DNA from: an uncultured Eubacteriales bacterium
GTDB taxonomy: Bacteria; Bacillota; Clostridia; Oscillospirales; Acutalibacteraceae
Assembly: GCA_900321905.1 (NCBI GenBank)
Contig: ONXZ01000051.1
Location: forward strand, 1 to 9,872
Length of the DNA stretch: 9,872 nucleotides
Reading direction: 5' to 3'
Made by a program: the position numbers and the translations under genes. The notes beneath the pieces are model-generated. The model did not search any database. It worked only from the letters and a program-made list of their open reading frames with translations, and was not told the DNA's origin. Below are positions 1-5,995 of this stretch, in pieces. Position 1 is the first letter of the stretch; every line of letters starts with the position of its first letter.

Positions 1-1
1 G

Positions 2-40
2 AAAAACGCCTTGATGATTTGATTCATCAAGGCGGTTTTT
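2..40. terminator. Bidirectional Rho-independent terminator
   Basis: An 11-bp stem (7-17 pairing with 24-34) encloses a 6-nt loop and is flanked by an A-run on the left and a T-run on the right. It can therefore terminate in both directions. On the minus strand it lies immediately after, and touches, the stop codon of the XRE regulator (stop at 39-41). The T-run on the plus strand suggests that a converging gene ends just left of the window, which is inference. Confidence 0.85.
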
Positions 41-281
41 ACTCTATCTCTTGTTCAATGTCATTGAACAAGTCGTCGTCAAAGAAATATCGTATTGTAA
101 TTTCAATTCCGTCACAGATTTTTTGCAGGGACACAACGCCGGGGTTTTGGCTTTTTGTGTTGAGCATACTGTAAATTGTTGACGGATTAACACCGCTTAA
201 ATTGCCAAGAGCGTTGATGGCAATACCTCGTTCTTTACAAAGATTTGTAATTCTCTGTGCAACAGCTTCCTTTATTTTCAT
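39..281 (-). CDS. XRE-family helix-turn-helix transcriptional regulator
   Basis: This is an 80-residue single-domain DNA-binding protein of the Cro/CI (XRE) type. Residues about 5-68 form the HTH_3-like bundle. The scaffold helix region is near residues 19-29 (ending in NLSG) and the recognition helix near 33-41 (PSTIYSML), followed by the typical NPxxxSLQKICDG segment at 46-58. The acidic tail (68-80) is short, so there is no ligand-binding or peptidase domain. The ATG at 281 is preceded by AGGTGAT on the minus strand. The gene is divergent from the phosphoesterase operon, and a perfect inverted repeat covers its start region, so autorepression and control of the divergent operon are plausible but inferred. 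Such small regulators occur both as housekeeping and as mobile-element genes; nothing here indicates a mobile element. Confidence 0.9.
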   Translation of the reverse strand: MKIKEAVAQRITNLCKERGIAINALGNLSGVNPSTIYSMLNTKSQNPGVVSLQKICDGIEITIRYFFDDDLFNDIEQEIE

Positions 282-312
282 TTACTATCACCTATATTAG
301 TTTGATAGTAAA
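281..312. promoter_or_regulatory. Perfect 10-bp inverted repeat, candidate operator
   Basis: TTTACTATCA (281-290) and its exact reverse complement TGATAGTAAA (303-312) are separated by 12 bp. The left arm touches the start codon and the spacer carries the ribosome binding site of the minus-strand XRE gene. A possible minus-strand -10 box, TACAAT (313-318), abuts the right arm, although no good -35 lies 17 bp upstream of it. Dyad symmetry, arm length and placement fit a dimeric XRE repressor site acting on its own gene. An mRNA hairpin hiding the ribosome binding site is the alternative reading. Confidence 0.55.
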
Positions 313-328
313 ATTGTAAAACATTCTG

Positions 329-353
329 CGATATATCGAGTGGGATATATCCC
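329..353. promoter_or_regulatory. Twin GATATATC palindromes between divergent promoters
   Basis: Two palindromes, CGATATATCG (329-338) and GGGATATATCCC (342-353), share the self-complementary core GATATATC, with centres 14 bp apart. They lie just upstream of the -35 box (363-368) of the phosphoesterase operon and over the region where a -35 for the divergent XRE gene would be expected. This is a good position for a regulator acting on both directions. Which protein binds is unknown. The motif differs from the 281-312 repeat, so a second regulator is possible. Confidence 0.4.
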
Positions 354-362
354 AAATCGCTG

Positions 363-391
363 TTGACAGCACAGGCAATATTTTGTAAAAT
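363..391 (+). promoter_or_regulatory. Sigma-A type promoter of the phosphoesterase operon
   Basis: TTGACA (363-368) matches the -35 consensus exactly. It is followed after 17 bp by TAAAAT (386-391), which matches the -10 consensus at five of six positions. Transcription would start near 398 and give a leader of about 23 nt before the ATG at 421, with GAGGAG (407-412) as ribosome binding site. Confidence 0.8.
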
Positions 392-420
392 AAAAGTATC
401 TTTTCAGAGGAGTGATTATT

Positions 421-1476
421 ATGGCTAACAAGAAAAAGCAAATCATTAAAGTTATATCGACTATTCTTGCGGTAGTATTGTTATTTGTCGGCTCTTTTGG
501 AGGTTATTTGTTATACCGTTTTAATTGTGATAAATCCTCTGACTACCGTTTTGTATCTAATGATTACAGCAACATTTATGAACAGCAAACACCGACCTAT
601 GATGTCGGGGAGGACGGCAAATTCACCGTGTTAAAGATTAACGATACGCATTTTTACAATGGTACTTGCGAAGATGATAAGCATACGCTTTCTTATCTTA
701 AAAACGTTCTTGCCACCGCTTCTTATGATTTCGTTATTGTAAACGGTGATTTAGTTGAGGGCTTCAACCTGAAATCGGATTATGACAAATACAAGGCAAT
801 TGATTTATTTGCAGACATGATTGAAAACTATAACATTCCTTGGACATTTGCTCCCGGAAACAATGACGGCGAAATTGACGGTGATAATGATGCGATTATT
901 GCCTTTATGATGGAGTATCCTCACTTCGTATATGGAAACTCCGAAGGAGTTTACGGGGATATGCAGTTTTTTGTTGACCTCACATATAACGGCAAACTGG
1001 CTCATTCGCTTGCCATTCTTGATTCAGGTATGAGAAAGCCGAAGGCAATCGGCAAATATGAGTATATTCAGGAAAGCCAGATTAATTGGCTCCTTGACGG
1101 TATTAATGAGAGGAAGGTGCCGACAAGTGTTTTCTTCCATATGCCTGTCCCATCTTTTGAAACCGCCTTTGATAACGGCGAAGCATATAAAGATTTTACA
1201 ATGTATAAAACCTATCCATATACAGATATTCCGAAGAATGTGTTATTTGATGACATGACAAAGGATAATAAATATATCTCGCTCATTTCCTGCGCGCATC
1301 AGCACAGCAATAATATGTGTTCGTTTTATGAGGGAAGGTGGTATCAGTTAAGTTCAGTCAGCGGGTACAGCGCAGGCAGAGATGATTTTATTGTTCCGTC
1401 CGTTACGCTGACAAAGATTGATGTTACCGCAGATAATGCAAAGGACATGTATACCTTTGAACAAATAGCTAAGTAG
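421..1476 (+). CDS. Membrane-anchored calcineurin-like metallophosphoesterase
   Basis: The product is a 351-residue binuclear metal phosphoesterase of the calcineurin/purple acid phosphatase-like superfamily. A basic N-terminus (KKK) and one hydrophobic segment at about residues 8-32 predict a signal anchor with the catalytic domain outside the membrane. The metal motifs appear in order: NDTH (D75, H77), NGD (D110), GNND (146-149), FFH (H240) and AHQH (H293, H295). The third motif is usually GNH(D/E); here its histidine is Asn148, and the last motif has Ala for Gly. Substrate is unknown; extracellular phosphoester or nucleotide scavenging is typical of relatives. The ATG at 421 is chosen because GAGGAG lies 8 nt upstream; an in-frame GTG at 412 overlaps that site and is unlikely. 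It is first in an operon with the dehydrogenase, 31 nt downstream. Confidence 0.85.
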   Translation: MANKKKQIIKVISTILAVVLLFVGSFGGYLLYRFNCDKSSDYRFVSNDYSNIYEQQTPTYDVGEDGKFTVLKINDTHFYNGTCEDDKHTLSYLKNVLATASYDFVIVNGDLVEGFNLKSDYDKYKAIDLFADMIENYNIPWTFAPGNNDGEIDGDNDAIIAFMMEYPHFVYGNSEGVYGDMQFFVDLTYNGKLAHSLAILDSGMRKPKAIGKYEYIQESQINWLLDGINERKVPTSVFFHMPVPSFETAFDNGEAYKDFTMYKTYPYTDIPKNVLFDDMTKDNKYISLISCAHQHSNNMCSFYEGRWYQLSSVSGYSAGRDDFIVPSVTLTKIDVTADNAKDMYTFEQIAK

Positions 1477-1507
1477 GTTTTATTATAGGTGTATAAGGTG
1501 GGATTTT

Positions 1508-2443
1508 ATGAAAGTTGTTATTTCTGCTCGGAATTTTTTCTTTGATGGTTGCGGTGCGGCTGAACTGCTGCGCGCAAACGGATTTGAGGTTTGCGACATA
1601 ACGGATAAACCCATAGTGAGCGAAGCGGATTATCTTAAAGAAATTCGTGACGCAGACGCGGTGATTAACGCTTTTGAACCGATGAGCCGTAGCCTGCTTG
1701 AAAAGTGCGAAAAACTCAAACTGATTTCCGTTCGCGGTGTGGGGTATGATTATATCGACTCCGTTGCTTGCCGAAATCTCGGTATAGATATTGCAAGAAC
1801 TGTCGGCACAGTCGGCGGTGCTGTTTCAGAGCAGGTGATGGCGTGCATACTCTATTTTGCACGTCAGATTCACACGCTGAATTCTGATATGCAAAGCGGC
1901 AAGTGGAACAGAATTATGACCGAGGGCTTATACGGAAAGAATCTTGGCATTGTCGGATTTGGCGAAATAGGACAAGCGCTTGCAAAAAAAGCCGACGCAT
2001 TCGGAATGAACATTCGCTATTTCTGCAGGAGCCCGAAAACGCAGTTTGATTATCAGTTTTCTGCGCTTGACGAACTTCTTGCTACGAGCGATTATGTTGT
2101 GCTTGCACTTCCTCTTAACGGCGAAACAAAGGGCATGATAGACAAATCCGCCCTTGATAAAATGAAACGTGACGCGGTGCTGATTAATGTTGCACGCGCA
2201 GGTATTGTTAATTCGGAGGATTTGAAATCGGCTGTTGAAAGCGGCGCTATCAGGGGCGCGGCGGTTGATGTTTACGACAGCGAGCCCTGCACAGATTCAC
2301 CCCTGCGAGGTGTTGACAACATAATTCTCACTCCGCACACAGCACCGTTTACAAAAAACAATTTCGTTGATATGAACAACCTCGCCGCACAGAATATTAT
2401 TGATTATTTCAGCGGTACAATCAATAAAAAATTCCTTGTGTAG
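1508..2443 (+). CDS. D-isomer-specific 2-hydroxyacid dehydrogenase
   Basis: This 311-residue cytoplasmic oxidoreductase interconverts a 2-keto acid and a D-2-hydroxy acid using a nicotinamide cofactor. It has the two-domain fold of the phosphoglycerate dehydrogenase/hydroxypyruvate reductase family: a substrate domain split between the two ends and a central Rossmann domain with GFGEIG (150-155). Catalytic residues are visible as Arg230 (NVARAG), Glu259 (DSEP) and His277 (TPHTA). There is no ACT or ASB regulatory domain, so it is not a full-length regulated SerA. After the second Rossmann strand the sequence reads FCRS (172-175), with Arg where NAD enzymes usually carry an acid; this may indicate NADP preference. 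Exact substrate cannot be told. A purine-rich site (AAGGTGGGA) precedes the ATG. It lies mid-operon, 21 nt before the MGMT-like gene. Confidence 0.9.
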   Translation: MKVVISARNFFFDGCGAAELLRANGFEVCDITDKPIVSEADYLKEIRDADAVINAFEPMSRSLLEKCEKLKLISVRGVGYDYIDSVACRNLGIDIARTVGTVGGAVSEQVMACILYFARQIHTLNSDMQSGKWNRIMTEGLYGKNLGIVGFGEIGQALAKKADAFGMNIRYFCRSPKTQFDYQFSALDELLATSDYVVLALPLNGETKGMIDKSALDKMKRDAVLINVARAGIVNSEDLKSAVESGAIRGAAVDVYDSEPCTDSPLRGVDNIILTPHTAPFTKNNFVDMNNLAAQNIIDYFSGTINKKFLV

Positions 2444-2452
2444 CAATTTGGC

Positions 2453-2461
2453 AAAGGTGAT
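2453..2461 (+). promoter_or_regulatory. Ribosome binding site supporting a TTG start
   Basis: AAAGGTGAT matches part of the anti-Shine-Dalgarno complement and lies just upstream of the TTG at 2465. The next in-frame Met is residue 28 of the protein, inside the conserved domain, so TTG is the only start that yields a full-length MGMT fold. Confidence 0.7.
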
Positions 2462-2464
2462 AAT

Positions 2465-2773
2465 TTGGATAATACGTTTGAAAAAATATATGAAGTTGTA
2501 CGGCGGATACCGTACGGCAAAGTTGCAACCTACGGGCAGGTGGCAATGCTTGCAGGCAATCCGCGCTGGAGCAGAGTTGTAGGCTATGCGCTGCATGTTA
2601 ACCCTGACCCTGACACGATACCGTGCTTTCGCGTTGTCAACCGATTTGGCGAACCGTCATCAGCATTTGCATTTGGCGGCAAGAACACACAAATTCTGCT
2701 CCTCGAAGGCGAAGGCGTCGAATTCATCGACGGCAAAGTCAATATGAAAAAATACCAATGGCGCAGTGAATAA
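2465..2773 (+). CDS. MGMT-family DNA-binding protein (alkyltransferase or alkyltransferase-like)
   Basis: A 102-residue protein equals the C-terminal DNA-binding domain of O6-alkylguanine-DNA alkyltransferase. The conserved elements run in order: IPYGKVATYGQVA (15-27), the arginine-finger region WSRVVGYAL (35-43, Arg37), N46, the active-site loop IPCFRVVN (52-59) and LLLEGEG (78-84, Glu83). Family members repair O6-alkylguanine by transferring the alkyl group to the loop cysteine. ATL homologues with Trp at that position only bind lesions and recruit excision repair. Here Cys54 is retained but the following histidine of PCHR, part of the Cys-His-Glu relay, is Phe55. Activity is therefore uncertain: it could be a slow transferase or a sensor. 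It starts at TTG with a good ribosome binding site, is the last gene of the operon and is followed directly by a terminator. Confidence 0.87.
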   Translation: MDNTFEKIYEVVRRIPYGKVATYGQVAMLAGNPRWSRVVGYALHVNPDPDTIPCFRVVNRFGEPSSAFAFGGKNTQILLLEGEGVEFIDGKVNMKKYQWRSE

Positions 2774-2816
2774 AAAACAAATCCCTCGGACAAATTGTCC
2801 GAGGGGGTTTGTTTTT
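2774..2816. terminator. Strong bidirectional Rho-independent terminator
   Basis: CCCTCGGACAA and TTGTCCGAGGG (2783-2805) are exact reverse complements around a single central base, so the hairpin has about ten pairs and a tiny loop. A-rich sequence on the left and T-rich sequence on the right (GTTTGTTTTT) make it work in both directions. It starts right after the stop of the MGMT-like gene and reaches the stop codon of the converging minus-strand peptide gene. Confidence 0.9.
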
Positions 2817-2919
2817 AGTCGTCGTTGCCGCCAAACTGATTTATAGGAGATGTTGATACAACGTCAACTGTGTTGTATTCTTCTACATCAACTTCAGGCT
2901 TAGTGTAAACTTCCTTCAT
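2815..2919 (-). CDS. Small acidic peptide, 34 aa, unknown function
   Basis: This short gene reads ATG (2919-2917) to TAA (2817-2815) on the minus strand. GGAGGAG lies 5 nt upstream of the ATG, a near-consensus promoter stands further upstream and a terminator follows, so expression signals are complete despite the length. The peptide begins MKEVYTKPEVDVEEY, continues through DVVSTSP (19-25) and ends INQFGGNDD. It has four Glu and four Asp against two Lys, no Cys and no membrane segment. The pattern Y-x-K-P-E-V-x-V followed by D-V-V/I-x-T-S and a Gly/Asp-rich tail resembles short uncharacterised peptides I recall from gut Clostridia genomes; that resemblance is memory, not a search. A leader-plus-tail layout could indicate a modified or secreted peptide precursor, but no processing enzyme is adjacent and no function is assigned. 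Confidence 0.7.
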   Translation of the reverse strand: MKEVYTKPEVDVEEYNTVDVVSTSPINQFGGNDD

Positions 2920-2953
2920 AATTGCTCCTCCGTAAAAGATTTTTTACAATATT

Positions 2954-2982
2954 ATAATAACGCTTTTTATTTTGTTTGTCAA
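2954..2982 (-). promoter_or_regulatory. Promoter of the 34-aa peptide gene
   Basis: Read on the minus strand, TTGACA (2982-2977) is an exact -35 box. It is followed after 17 bp by TATTAT (2959-2954), five of six matches to the -10 consensus. A TATAAT sits 3 bp further on, at a poorer spacing. Predicted transcription begins near 2947, about 28 nt before the ATG. Confidence 0.75.
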
Positions 2983-2983
2983 T

Positions 2984-3015
2984 ATCGGCAATTACAGATT
3001 GTGATTTGTGCCGAT
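2984..3015. promoter_or_regulatory. Inverted repeat between divergent genes
   Basis: ATCGGCA (2984-2990) and TGCCGAT (3009-3015) form perfect 7-bp arms with an 18-bp spacer. The repeat lies directly behind the -35 box of the minus-strand peptide gene and over the weak candidate -35 of the rightward operon. It may be an operator shared by both, but arms of this length can occur by chance. Confidence 0.3.
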
Positions 3016-3034
3016 TTATGTTATTATTTATACA
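3006..3034 (+). promoter_or_regulatory. Weak candidate promoter of the PQ-loop/HD/comEC operon
   Basis: TTGTGC (3006-3011) and TATACA (3029-3034) are separated by 17 bp. The -35 match is poor and the -10 is moderate. It is the best-placed pair upstream of the ribosome binding site AAAGGAG (3044-3050), giving a very short leader. Confidence 0.3.
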
Positions 3035-3056
3035 TATTATACCAAAGGAGTTAACT

Positions 3057-3347
3057 ATGCCGGAATTACTTGAAACTGCTATGCTTATATGTTTTGGCCT
3101 GTCCTGGCCGATAAACCTTGTAAAGGCAATTAAATCTAAAACAGCAAGTGCGACAAGCCTGAAGTTCCTTTTGCTTATAACAATCGGATACCTATGCGGT
3201 ATCGCAGCAAAAATTGCGGCGCACAATTATTCATATGTGCTTGCTGTTTATTTGCTCAATCTTGTTGTTGTGGCGGCAAATATCGCAGTCTACTTTGTAA
3301 ACAAAAATCGCGATGCTAAAAGGGAAATGCAAAATGAACAGGCGTGA
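3057..3347 (+). CDS. PQ-loop / SemiSWEET-like small membrane protein
   Basis: This 96-residue protein has three predicted membrane helices, at about residues 4-22, 35-53 and 58-81, ending in a basic and polar tail. The order helix, SWP (16-18), a KSK-containing basic loop, a second helix with GYLCGI, and a third helix resembles half-transporters of the PQ-loop/SemiSWEET group, which dimerise to pass small solutes such as sugars. The canonical PQ is here PI (18-19). Substrate is unknown. The ATG at 3057 is chosen because AAAGGAG lies 6 nt upstream; the frame is open further left without a ribosome binding site. Its last 14 nt overlap the next gene, so the two are probably translationally coupled. 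Confidence 0.7.
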   Translation: MPELLETAMLICFGLSWPINLVKAIKSKTASATSLKFLLLITIGYLCGIAAKIAAHNYSYVLAVYLLNLVVVAANIAVYFVNKNRDAKREMQNEQA

Positions 3348-4011
3348 TTATGAGTTGATTGAGGCGTATATGCTCACCTGTATGCGTGACAGCGCGCACG
3401 ACAAAGAGCATATATACCGCGTGCTGAATGTTGCGCTTGAGATTGCTGAGGGTGAAACGGCGGTAAACTACGATGTTTTAATCGCTGCCTGTCTGCTACA
3501 TGACATTGCACGGCAGGAGCAGTACGATGATTCTAACATTGACCACGCAGAATTCGGAGCGCAAAAAGCGTATGATTTTTTGACAAAAAACGGCTTTGCA
3601 ACAGAGTTTTCACAGCACGTTGCAGATTGCATAAAAACGCACCGTTTCAGGGGGAGTAACATTCCCCAGAGTATAGAAGCGAAGATTCTGTTTGACGCCG
3701 ATAAGATTGATGCAACAGGCACGCTTGGAATTGCCCGCACGCTGTTTTATAACGGTATCGTCGGTGAGCCGCTCTATTCTCTTGACAGTGAGCGCAATGT
3801 GCTTGACGGCAGTAATGATACAGAGGCTTCGTTTTTTCAAGAATATAAATTCAAACTTGAAAATGTTTATTCAAAAATAATTACCGACACGGGCAGGTGT
3901 ATTGCCGAAAGCAGACGGCGGTCTGCTGTTGATTTTTACAACAGTATGCTTGCTGAGGTCAGTGAATCTTATAAAATCGGCAAATCACTGCTGAAAAAGC
4001 ACATAGACTAA
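3334..4011 (+). CDS. HD-domain metal-dependent phosphohydrolase
   Basis: This 225-residue cytoplasmic protein belongs to the HD superfamily and resembles the YedJ/YpgQ type of nucleotide or phosphoester hydrolases. The metal-binding pattern is complete: His26 (HDKEHIYRV), the paired His56-Asp57 in LLHDIAR, and Asp123 in FDADKIDA. His71 and His103 (KTHRF) are further conserved-type residues. Substrate is not deducible. The ATG at 3334 is taken rather than the one at 3313 because AAGGGA lies about 10 nt before it and the 3313 codon has no ribosome binding site. The start overlaps the end of the PQ-loop gene by 14 nt, and comEC begins 17 nt after the stop, so the three form one operon. Confidence 0.88.
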   Translation: MNRRDYELIEAYMLTCMRDSAHDKEHIYRVLNVALEIAEGETAVNYDVLIAACLLHDIARQEQYDDSNIDHAEFGAQKAYDFLTKNGFATEFSQHVADCIKTHRFRGSNIPQSIEAKILFDADKIDATGTLGIARTLFYNGIVGEPLYSLDSERNVLDGSNDTEASFFQEYKFKLENVYSKIITDTGRCIAESRRRSAVDFYNSMLAEVSESYKIGKSLLKKHID

Positions 4012-4028
4012 TTGAAAGGGGTGACGGA

Positions 4029-5975
4029 ATGAAACGTGCGTTTGCACATATCGGTTTTTCATTTGGCGTCACTCTTTTTGTGCTTAATGCCTTTGGCGCC
4101 GAAGTTGCAATATATGCCGCGGTTGCACTTGCAGGAGTATTCATTTGCGCTGTATCTTTGCCAAATTTGCGGCGCGGAGTCAGTTTGCCGCTATGTGCAG
4201 GGTCGGCACTTTTTGCGTGCTTGCTGTTTTTATATGCTTATCACGCGGTGGTTCTGCCTCAACTCACGCTGGGCAACAAAACGGCGGAGTGCGTTTTCTA
4301 TCTCACAAACCTTGGTGAACCCACAACAAGCGGCTATGCTTACACGGCTAATGTCAGGGCGATTGGCATTGCAGGCGCACCGCAGAATATTCATATCCGA
4401 TTATATTGCAAAGAGCAGATTCCTGCCTCGGGTTATCAGTTAATAAGCGGCAATCTGCGCTTTCACTCTTGCGGCGAAAGCGGCTTTTCGTCATACGGTG
4501 CATGGGGCAAGGAGATTTTTCTCAAAGCAAATCTAAAGGATTACGAAGTAACCGATAAACTTTTAAATCCCACTATGCGACAGATACTGAAACTGCGGTA
4601 TAAACTAAAAGAATCTGTTATGAATGGCGTTGGCGGCGACGAAGGCGCGCTGGCGGTCGGTATGTTAATAGGCGACAAGTCATACATTTCGCAAGAAGTT
4701 TACAGAGCGTTTAGAATTACAGGTGCGGCGCATCTCACAGCGGTCAGCGGACTGCATCTGGGCGCGGTCACGGGCGTGTTCAGGTTTGCTTTTGACAAAC
4801 TGCACGTCACAAAAAAGATATCCGCGCCGATACTCATTGTTATAATCGCGTTCTACTGCGTGCTGAGCGGACTGTCAAAATCGGTTCTTCGCGCAGGCAT
4901 AATGCTTGCAATACTACTCGTCGGCGAAGTTTTCAAATCGCGTGCAGATTCGCTGAATTCGCTCGGCTTTGCACTTTTTGTACTGTGCCTTAACCCGTTC
5001 GCAGTGTGCGATATCAGCACGCTTCTCACAACGATTTGCGTACTTGCAATAGTCGCTGTTTATCCAAAGATTACCGGCAGCAGACCTTTCAAAAAATTCA
5101 AAAGGCAACTGCGAAAACTCGGCAAAGGCGAAATTGCTTACAAAGTTGCAGGGTTTATAATTCGCATTACCGAACTTGTGATTTTGTCCTTTTCAATCGT
5201 GCTTTGCAGTATGCCTGTAATGGCAATATTTTTTGGTGGATTTTCTGCAATCGGTATTGTGCTTAATGTAATTATTGTTATGCTCGGCACAGTTTCGGTC
5301 ACGGTAGCGCTGATTGCGATTTTGCCGCTGCATTTGTGGTTTGCGGTTAAGATTGTTAACAGGCTGATAATAGCGATTGTAATGTCTGCTTCAAAGTTTC
5401 CGCTTGCTTTTGTCGTGCTTGGCAAAAGTTTTATTGTTGTGCTCGGCGCGGCGTTAGTTTTCATAGGAGTCGGCGTGCTTATTTCAAAATCTGCCGCCGG
5501 TAAAGCGGCGGTGTCTACCGTTGTTGCGGTGGCGGTTTTTATCTGCGCTTTCACCGTTTACGACAATCACTGTTCGCACATTCTTGTTACAAAAACAGGC
5601 GCGGCAGTTGTCAGCACAAACGGCAGCGTTACGGTTTACGGTGTTGATTCGGCGAATGATTATTACACTGTCAAGGGATATCTTGACAGCCAGAATGTAA
5701 AGGCTGATACCGCGGTTAACTGCAGCAAGCAGTATTTGCAGCGGTTTAAAGAAGCTTATTCCGCAACAAAAATCGTAACCGTAAATCAGCCATACTCTGT
5801 CAAGGTGGGCGGTGTAACGTTTGCGGCGGGCAACAGCGCAAGCGGTAATATCGTACTTTGCGGTAAATCGCTGTACACGGCGGACGGCGGCGGTGAACTT
5901 GAAAATGACGTTATCATCACTGTAACAACCGACGCGTATTCAGCCGAACCGTATATGCCGTCTGTATTGACATAG
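4029..5975 (+). CDS. comEC: ComEC/Rec2-type competence DNA channel, degenerate C-terminal domain
   Basis: ComEC forms the inner-membrane channel that takes up single-stranded DNA during transformation. The 648-residue protein shows N-terminal helices (about 10-75), an extracytoplasmic OB-fold-like region (about 85-175), and the Competence domain with the signature HLTAVSGLHLG (235-245) and roughly eight further helices to about residue 511. Full-length relatives of about 750-800 residues end in a metallo-beta-lactamase domain with VGQGD and HxHxDH motifs. Here only about 137 residues follow the last helix, and neither motif is present. A faint remnant appears in HILVTKTG (517-524) and the segment ending KADTAVNCSKQYL (558-570), where the metal ligands should be. 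The pore appears intact but the nuclease-like domain is probably inactive. The ATG at 4029 follows AAAGGGGTGA. Confidence 0.85.
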   Translation: MKRAFAHIGFSFGVTLFVLNAFGAEVAIYAAVALAGVFICAVSLPNLRRGVSLPLCAGSALFACLLFLYAYHAVVLPQLTLGNKTAECVFYLTNLGEPTTSGYAYTANVRAIGIAGAPQNIHIRLYCKEQIPASGYQLISGNLRFHSCGESGFSSYGAWGKEIFLKANLKDYEVTDKLLNPTMRQILKLRYKLKESVMNGVGGDEGALAVGMLIGDKSYISQEVYRAFRITGAAHLTAVSGLHLGAVTGVFRFAFDKLHVTKKISAPILIVIIAFYCVLSGLSKSVLRAGIMLAILLVGEVFKSRADSLNSLGFALFVLCLNPFAVCDISTLLTTICVLAIVAVYPKITGSRPFKKFKRQLRKLGKGEIAYKVAGFIIRITELVILSFSIVLCSMPVMAIFFGGFSAIGIVLNVIIVMLGTVSVTVALIAILPLHLWFAVKIVNRLIIAIVMSASKFPLAFVVLGKSFIVVLGAALVFIGVGVLISKSAAGKAAVSTVVAVAVFICAFTVYDNHCSHILVTKTGAAVVSTNGSVTVYGVDSANDYYTVKGYLDSQNVKADTAVNCSKQYLQRFKEAYSATKIVTVNQPYSVKVGGVTFAAGNSASGNIVLCGKSLYTADGGGELENDVIITVTTDAYSAEPYMPSVLT

Positions 5976-5995
5976 TATTTTTAATTTAGTATAAT
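5967..5995 (+). promoter_or_regulatory. Exact-consensus sigma-A promoter inside the end of comEC
   Basis: TTGACA (5967-5972), a 17-bp spacer and TATAAT (5990-5995) match the consensus at all twelve positions. The -35 box is made of the last two sense codons of comEC (TTG ACA, Leu-Thr) and the stop codon begins the spacer. Start of transcription is expected near 6002, giving a leader of about 24 nt before the esterase. The downstream gene therefore need not depend on the comEC operon. Confidence 0.88.

Noticed and set aside
412..420. GTG start at 412 for the phosphoesterase
   Set aside because: The codon overlaps the GAGGAG ribosome binding site, which is correctly spaced for the ATG at 421.
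2976..3056. Upstream extension of the PQ-loop gene frame
   Set aside because: The added residues show no fitting membrane pattern, there is no ribosome binding site, and the stretch contains promoter elements. The ATG at 3057 has AAAGGAG.
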